DNA of 10,608 nucleotides, taken from positions 1 through 10,608 of the forward strand of contig JAFSBS010000445.1 of the NCBI GenBank assembly GCA_017437165.1, written 5' to 3'. Made by a program: the position numbers and the translations under genes. Shown piece after piece: positions 6,580 through 10,608 of the stretch. Every line of letters starts with the position of its first letter. Within the stretch, counting starts at the first letter, position 1. Origin of the DNA: Clostridia bacterium (GTDB lineage: Bacteria > Bacillota > Clostridia > Oscillospirales > Acutalibacteraceae). The notes under the pieces were generated by a model. The model worked only from the letters and a program-made list of their open reading frames with translations. It had not been told where the DNA came from and searched no databases.

Positions 6580-8535
6580 TTAATAAACTTCCATTATGAT
6601 TGGTAAAATCATCGGACTACGCTTTGTTCTTTCGTACATAAGCCTTGAAACTTCGTCACGAAGTTTATTTGTCATTTGATTCAAATCGAAATTATATGGC
6701 GGGAAACTGTTAATTACATTCATTGAAAGTGATACTGCTTCACTCATTAAAAGTTCCGCTTCTTTAACGTAAACAAAACCTTTTGAAACAATATCAGGAC
6801 CTGTAACAAGTTCACCGGATGCGGCATCAACAGTTGCGGCAATAATTATAATACCATCTGTACCAAGATGTTGTCTTTCACGCATAACTCTTGTACCGAC
6901 ATCACCCACACCATAACCATCAACATAAACTTTACCGTGAGTTACCGTACCTGAAACCGCTATATTTGTTTCACTGACAGAAATCTCATAACCATTGTCG
7001 CCAATAATAATATTGTTATGAGGAACACCTATGCTTTCAGCAAGTTTTGCGTGGTATCTCAAATGTTTCTGCTCACCGTGAACAGGAATAAGATACTTTG
7101 GTTTAACAAGCGAAAGCATAATTTTAAGTTCTTCCTGACAAGCGTGACCGGAAACGTGAACATCATACATTTTCTCGTAAACTACCTGCGCACCAAGACA
7201 GAGCAAATCATTTATTACTTTATAAACAGTCTTTTCATTACCCGGAATAGGTCTTGCCGAAATAATTACACAATCGTTGTAACCGATTTCGACTTTTCGG
7301 TGGTTTTTAGATGCCATTCTTGAAAGTGCAGACATCGCTTCACCCTGACTACCGGTTGTTATAATAACAAGTTGTTCATCATTGTAACGCTTGATTTCAT
7401 CAATACCAATTAAAGTACCTTCAGGAATATGAACATAACCGAGTTCACTTGCAATTGAAGTAACATTTTCAAGACTTCTGCCAGAAAGTGCAACTTTTCT
7501 GCCTGTTTTAGAAGCAATATCTATAATTTGTTGAACACGGTGAATATTGGATGCAAATGTTGCAATTATAATTCTTCTGTTACCCGCTTTAGAAAAAAGA
7601 CTCTGGAATGTTTCACCAACTTTGCTTTCACTTTGTGTGTAACCAGGTTGTTCTGCATTTGTTGAATCTGAAAGCAGACAAAGAACACCCTCATTTCCGA
7701 GTTCTGCAAAACGTGAAAGATTTATAATTTCACCATCAATAGGCGTAGTATCAATTTTAAAGTCACCGGTCTGAATAATTGTACCTGCCCCACATTTAAT
7801 AGCAAGTGCTACTGCACCGGGAATTGAGTGATTAACATGAATAAACTCAACATTGAAGTCACCTAAAGATATCTCTTCACCCGGATTTATAACCTTAACA
7901 TCAACCGTTTTGTCTAATTTATGTTCAGAAAGTTTGCCCATAATAAGACCGGCAGTAAGAAGCGTTGCATAAACCGGCACAGTTATTTTTTTAAGAAGAT
8001 AACAAAGAGCACCTATATGGTCTTCATGACCGTGAGTAATTAAAATACCTTTAATTTTATCAGCATTTCTTTCAACAAAAGAAAAATCAGGAATAACAAA
8101 GTCAACACCCAACTGGTCAGATTCGGGGAATGCTAACCCACAGTCAACTATGAGCATACTTTTTTCGTACTCATATACGGTCATATTTTTACCGACTTCG
8201 TTAAGACCACCCAAAAAAGAAATTTTTACAGGATTTGTTTTAACCGGTGGTTTGATTTTTCCGTAACGATTACCCTTTTTATTCTGTTCATGATTTTTTG
8301 AAGTTTTACTTTTTGTTGTCTGATTATTTTTCATATCAACTGTTTGTTCTTTCGGCATTTTACCACCGCCTTGCTTTTTACTTTTAAAGCCTTTTTGTTT
8401 GTGTTGTTTCTTTTGCGTTTTGCTTTGAGTTTTATTTTCAGTTTTATTATATTTTTTATTTTTCTTATTGTTTTTACCACTCTTTTTATTATGTTTTTCA
8501 TTAGTGGCAAAATCTTTATTTTTTTCGTTTTCCAT
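6580..8535 (-). CDS. rnj: ribonuclease J with Lys/Asn-rich N-terminal extension
   Basis: Metallo-beta-lactamase/beta-CASP ribonuclease with 5'-3' exonuclease and endonuclease activity, central to mRNA decay and rRNA maturation in Firmicutes. It has 651 residues against about 555 for B. subtilis RNase J1. The first ~95 are low-complexity and basic (KKSGKNNKKNKKYNK and similar) with no predicted fold. The core starts at VKISFLGGLNEVGKNM (about residue 103). Zinc ligands HGHEDH are at 168-173, the LLSDSTN segment is near 290, the beta-CASP domain follows with RIIIATFASNIHRVQQI, and HVSGHA (460-465) plus PKYLIPVHGE complete the active site. The C-terminal domain ends LPIIMEVY. The start is ATG 8535 with GGAGAG just upstream. 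It is first in the transcription unit, after a consensus promoter and a leader of about 116 nt. Only one paralogue is visible here, so J1 versus J2 cannot be settled. Confidence 0.96.
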   Translation of the reverse strand: MENEKNKDFATNEKHNKKSGKNNKKNKKYNKTENKTQSKTQKKQHKQKGFKSKKQGGGKMPKEQTVDMKNNQTTKSKTSKNHEQNKKGNRYGKIKPPVKTNPVKISFLGGLNEVGKNMTVYEYEKSMLIVDCGLAFPESDQLGVDFVIPDFSFVERNADKIKGILITHGHEDHIGALCYLLKKITVPVYATLLTAGLIMGKLSEHKLDKTVDVKVINPGEEISLGDFNVEFIHVNHSIPGAVALAIKCGAGTIIQTGDFKIDTTPIDGEIINLSRFAELGNEGVLCLLSDSTNAEQPGYTQSESKVGETFQSLFSKAGNRRIIIATFASNIHRVQQIIDIASKTGRKVALSGRSLENVTSIASELGYVHIPEGTLIGIDEIKRYNDEQLVIITTGSQGEAMSALSRMASKNHRKVEIGYNDCVIISARPIPGNEKTVYKVINDLLCLGAQVVYEKMYDVHVSGHACQEELKIMLSLVKPKYLIPVHGEQKHLRYHAKLAESIGVPHNNIIIGDNGYEISVSETNIAVSGTVTHGKVYVDGYGVGDVGTRVMRERQHLGTDGIIIIAATVDAASGELVTGPDIVSKGFVYVKEAELLMSEAVSLSMNVINSFPPYNFDLNQMTNKLRDEVSRLMYERTKRSPMILPIIMEVY

Positions 8536-8538
8536 AAT

Positions 8539-8544
8539 CTCTCC
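8539..8544 (-). promoter_or_regulatory. ribosome-binding site of rnj
   Basis: GGAGAG is followed by ATT and then ATG 8535-8533. The GGAG core is 5 nt from the ATG. It supports translation from this ATG and therefore inclusion of the whole basic N-terminal tail in the protein. Confidence 0.75.
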
Positions 8545-8583
8545 ATTTCTTTTTGAATATTTTATTATCTGTTTTTATATGTA

Positions 8584-8606
8584 GATAGTGGGGCGACACC
8601 ACTACC
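8584..8606 (-). other. hairpin in the rnj 5' leader
   Basis: On the minus strand GGTAGTGG and CCACTATC pair over 8 bp (one G-U) around the 7-nt loop TGTCGCC. It is markedly GC-richer than its surroundings and starts about 45 nt after the predicted transcription start. No T-run follows, so it is not an intrinsic terminator. A leader structure on a ribonuclease gene could protect the 5' end from RNase J or act in autoregulation; that is inference. Confidence 0.55.
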
Positions 8607-8657
8607 ATAATTTCAAAAAAGTTACAATATGGCATAATATTACATTATAACTATCTT

Positions 8658-8686
8658 ATTATACTTTTTTTAAGAGTCAATGTCAA
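8658..8686 (-). promoter_or_regulatory. consensus sigma-70/sigma-A promoter for the rnj operon
   Basis: TTGACA (8686-8681), a 17-nt spacer and TATAAT (8663-8658) match the vegetative promoter consensus at every position. The -35 element overlaps the last codons of the preceding gene, whose stop is at 8672-8670. The predicted start is near 8651, giving an untranslated leader of about 116 nt (8651-8536) before rnj. The non-coding gap 8536-8669 is otherwise AT-rich and contains only this promoter, the leader hairpin and the ribosome-binding site. It is the only strong promoter I see, so it may serve the genes down to ftsH. Confidence 0.8.
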
Positions 8687-10607
8687 TACTGATAAGTTTT
8701 TCTATATCTACACAAAGTTCTTCTGCAAGTTCCATAGTAACTGCCTCAGTTATAATTTTAAGACTTTTGCCATTACTCTCACTACGAACCTTTGCCACGC
8801 CTTTTTCATTTTTTAAAGTAACCCCTCCACTTTCATCGGTTTTAAAATCATTGCAGAGCAACTCTTTTGAAATAAGCGCAGGTGAAATATCAATTTCCAT
8901 AACTTTTTTAGCAACGTAAAATTCAGGTAATTCATCCACAAGTGTATTAAGCGTCTTTCTGCTTTCGTTTATTATTTTTAATAAGCGGAACATTAAAAGC
9001 ACCGCATCACGTGACCACAACTGATTTATTGAAACATCATTATTTTTGCTATTTTCATATCTGTTTGATTCTTCAGAGATTCTGTAAGTTTTTCTGCCCA
9101 AAGAATTGCCGAGCGTGGTTATAATCTGCGGTGCATCCCACGGCAAAGCAACATCATTACCATTTTTCATTTCGTTATGGGCTACTACCGTCAGAATTTT
9201 TTCGTGAGAGAAACTCCCGGAGTTTTCAACAACTGTAATTTTTGTACCACTATTATTTATTTTCACAATAAAATCCTCTTTTTCCTCTGAAACGCCTAAT
9301 CTCTCAAATGCTTTTTTTACACAAAAAGAAATCTCTTCATTTCCGCAAAAAAATAAAACTCCGGGAAGTGAAATTTTAATATCTTCAAACTGTCTTATAA
9401 TCTCATTCAGATACATTTCACGAAGAGAATTTATTACACTTACACTCTGACAATCAGCACAAGATGAGCGATTAAATTCGCCACGGTTTAAAATCATTTC
9501 GATTTTTCTTGTTTTATCACGCGAAAGTGCTACACCGCCCTTTTCACAAAGAGATAGCGAAACACCATTTTCACCACCACTTATAAATATTGCTATATCT
9601 GTATCGCAAAATGCAGAATAATAAAAAATCTGTGAAAAGAAACACTCTCCGAAATCAAATGTTTTTGCCCCTACACTTATAAGACCACCGAGCAGACCGC
9701 ATTTCAGCGCCAATGAATTTGTTTCGCCATCAATGCCGATACCCACTCTTATCCCGTCAGAAAGTGTGCCGATTGCAGAACCTAAACGTGCAGTTTTTTC
9801 CGGCGTTAATTCAACTCCAAAATCACCGAAGATAATGTTATTTATCTGTAAAGTTGTATTTACAGGTTGTGAGTATCTGACATTTTCTGTAACAGTTACA
9901 CCATTTTCAATCGTTTTATTAGGCCATATCATAACACCATTCGCAATAACACAGTCTTCGCCTATTATTACATCTTGCCCCAACACTGCGTTTTCAAAAA
10001 CAGATGCACCTTTTTTTACAGAAACTCCGTCACAGAGAATCGCACCGGTTACACTGCATCCGGAAGAAACATAGACATTTTTTAAAAGAATGCTCTCTCG
10101 TATTTTACTCCCCTTTGAAACAAGCGAACCTTCACCGATAACAGCAAAAGGACCTATAACTGCACCACTTTCTACCTGCACATTTTTGCCGAAATATACA
10201 GGCGGAACAATTACGAAATTCCCTGTAGGAACACTCGACTCTGTAAATACATTTTCTGCTATAAATGGTGGTTTTTTATTTGTTTTACCACCGATTATAT
10301 CAAATTGGACTTTTTTGAAATTTTCTGTAGTTTCAATTTCACACCAATAATCATCACTTAAAAATGCCTGGATTTTAAAATTTTCAGAAAGCAACTTTTG
10401 AAACAAATCCTTTTTAAAATCACAAACTTTATTTTCGGGTATTTCTTTTAAAACAGATGGTTCTAAAAAATAAATTCCGCAGTTTACGATATCGCTAAAA
10501 GCTTCGCTCCAACCCGGTTTTTCTATGAACTCGATTATACGATTATTTTCATCAACATTAACGACACCATATTCACGCGGGTCATCTACTGATTTACATA
10601 TAATTGT
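8670..10607 (-). CDS. sugar-1-phosphate nucleotidyltransferase / beta-helix / phosphomannomutase-like fusion (start outside window)
   Basis: The 5' end lies beyond the right edge; 645 residues are visible, numbered here from codon 10607-10605. Residues 1-70 are the end of a nucleotidyltransferase domain (EYGVVNVD, EFIEKPGW, VNCGIYFLEPSVL), as in mannose-1-phosphate guanylyltransferase. About 100-250 are hexapeptide repeats of a left-handed beta-helix (VVPPVYFGKNVQVESGAVIG and similar, in pieces). From about 270 to the end runs a phosphomannomutase/phosphoglucomutase-like region (TPEKTARLGSAIG onward). Catalytic motifs of that region look lost. ISGGENG (342-348) stands where the Ser-His loop (TASHNP type) is expected. 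INNSGTK (450-456) replaces the DxDxDR metal loop, and SESNGKSLKI (609-618) replaces the phosphate-binding SGTEP motif. The protein may be a nucleotidyltransferase with a regulatory mutase-like tail, probably for surface-polysaccharide sugar nucleotides. The exact substrate cannot be told. A TTG at 10406 is an internal codon, not the start. Confidence 0.85.
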   Translation of the reverse strand, partial: TIICKSVDDPREYGVVNVDENNRIIEFIEKPGWSEAFSDIVNCGIYFLEPSVLKEIPENKVCDFKKDLFQKLLSENFKIQAFLSDDYWCEIETTENFKKVQFDIIGGKTNKKPPFIAENVFTESSVPTGNFVIVPPVYFGKNVQVESGAVIGPFAVIGEGSLVSKGSKIRESILLKNVYVSSGCSVTGAILCDGVSVKKGASVFENAVLGQDVIIGEDCVIANGVMIWPNKTIENGVTVTENVRYSQPVNTTLQINNIIFGDFGVELTPEKTARLGSAIGTLSDGIRVGIGIDGETNSLALKCGLLGGLISVGAKTFDFGECFFSQIFYYSAFCDTDIAIFISGGENGVSLSLCEKGGVALSRDKTRKIEMILNRGEFNRSSCADCQSVSVINSLREMYLNEIIRQFEDIKISLPGVLFFCGNEEISFCVKKAFERLGVSEEKEDFIVKINNSGTKITVVENSGSFSHEKILTVVAHNEMKNGNDVALPWDAPQIITTLGNSLGRKTYRISEESNRYENSKNNDVSINQLWSRDAVLLMFRLLKIINESRKTLNTLVDELPEFYVAKKVMEIDISPALISKELLCNDFKTDESGGVTLKNEKGVAKVRSESNGKSLKIITEAVTMELAEELCVDIEKLISIDIDS

Positions 10608-10608
10608 A

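Noticed and set aside
8344..8556. Plus-strand open frame resembling a hydrophobic Phe/Leu-rich membrane peptide
   Set aside because: It is the antisense of the Lys/Asn-rich RNase J tail: AAA/AAT codons read backwards give Phe/Ile/Leu. No ribosome-binding site or homology supports it.
8584..8606. Hairpin as intrinsic terminator of the sugar nucleotidyltransferase gene
   Set aside because: No run of T follows the stem on either strand, and it lies downstream of the rnj promoter within its leader.
8644..8649. Second TATAAT downstream of the rnj -10 as an alternative promoter
   Set aside because: No acceptable -35 at 16-18 nt upstream (sequence there is TAAAAA-like) and no extended -10 TGn; better explained by AT-richness.
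9733..10350. Two plus-strand open frames opposite the beta-helix region
   Set aside because: They are shadows of the hexapeptide-repeat coding sequence; the minus frame has clear family similarity throughout.
10404..10406. TTG at 10406 as start of the upstream gene
   Set aside because: The frame is open to the right edge, and the 67 codons before it encode recognisable nucleotidyltransferase sequence.

Overview
This AT-rich window is fully coding on the minus strand and looks like a chromosomal housekeeping segment of a low-GC Firmicute, probably a clostridium. The evidence is the gene content and the presence of RNase J and a GdpP-type c-di-AMP phosphodiesterase. Ribosome-binding sites are of the GGAG/AGGTGA type. 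The finer lineage (for example gut Oscillospirales) is a guess. I see no mobile elements, tRNAs, rRNAs, CRISPR arrays or foreign-looking islands.

Layout in the direction of transcription, from the right end to the left. (1) 10607-8670: the 3' part of a nucleotidyltransferase / left-handed beta-helix / phosphomannomutase-like fusion. Its phosphomannomutase part appears to have lost its catalytic motifs. (2) A consensus sigma-70-type promoter at 8686-8658 overlaps the end of that gene and should drive the rest. It is followed by a leader of about 116 nt with a hairpin. (3) 8535-6580: ribonuclease J with an extra Lys/Asn-rich N-terminal tail of about 95 residues. (4) 6540-4579: gdpP, interrupted by a single in-frame TAA at codon 130, with no frameshift and no visible decay on either side. 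(5) rplI (ribosomal protein L9). (6) dnaB (replicative helicase). (7) tilS (tRNA-Ile lysidine synthetase). (8) hpt (hypoxanthine phosphoribosyltransferase). (9) The 5' third of ftsH, which leaves the window at position 1.

From rnj to ftsH the genes are closely packed. Gaps are 8-77 nt, dnaB and tilS overlap by 8 nt, and tilS and hpt overlap by about 23 nt, so they are likely co-transcribed. The cluster joins two blocks that in Bacillus subtilis lie on opposite sides of the replication origin: gdpP-rplI-dnaC(helicase) and tilS-hprT-ftsH. Together the genes cover RNA decay, c-di-AMP signalling, ribosome assembly, replication, tRNA decoding, purine salvage and membrane proteolysis.

The most noteworthy points are the clean nonsense codon in gdpP, the apparently dead phosphomannomutase domain, the two intergenic/leader hairpins flanking rnj, and an ftsH Shine-Dalgarno placed for an AUU codon rather than for the first AUG. 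I do not see a new multi-gene system here.
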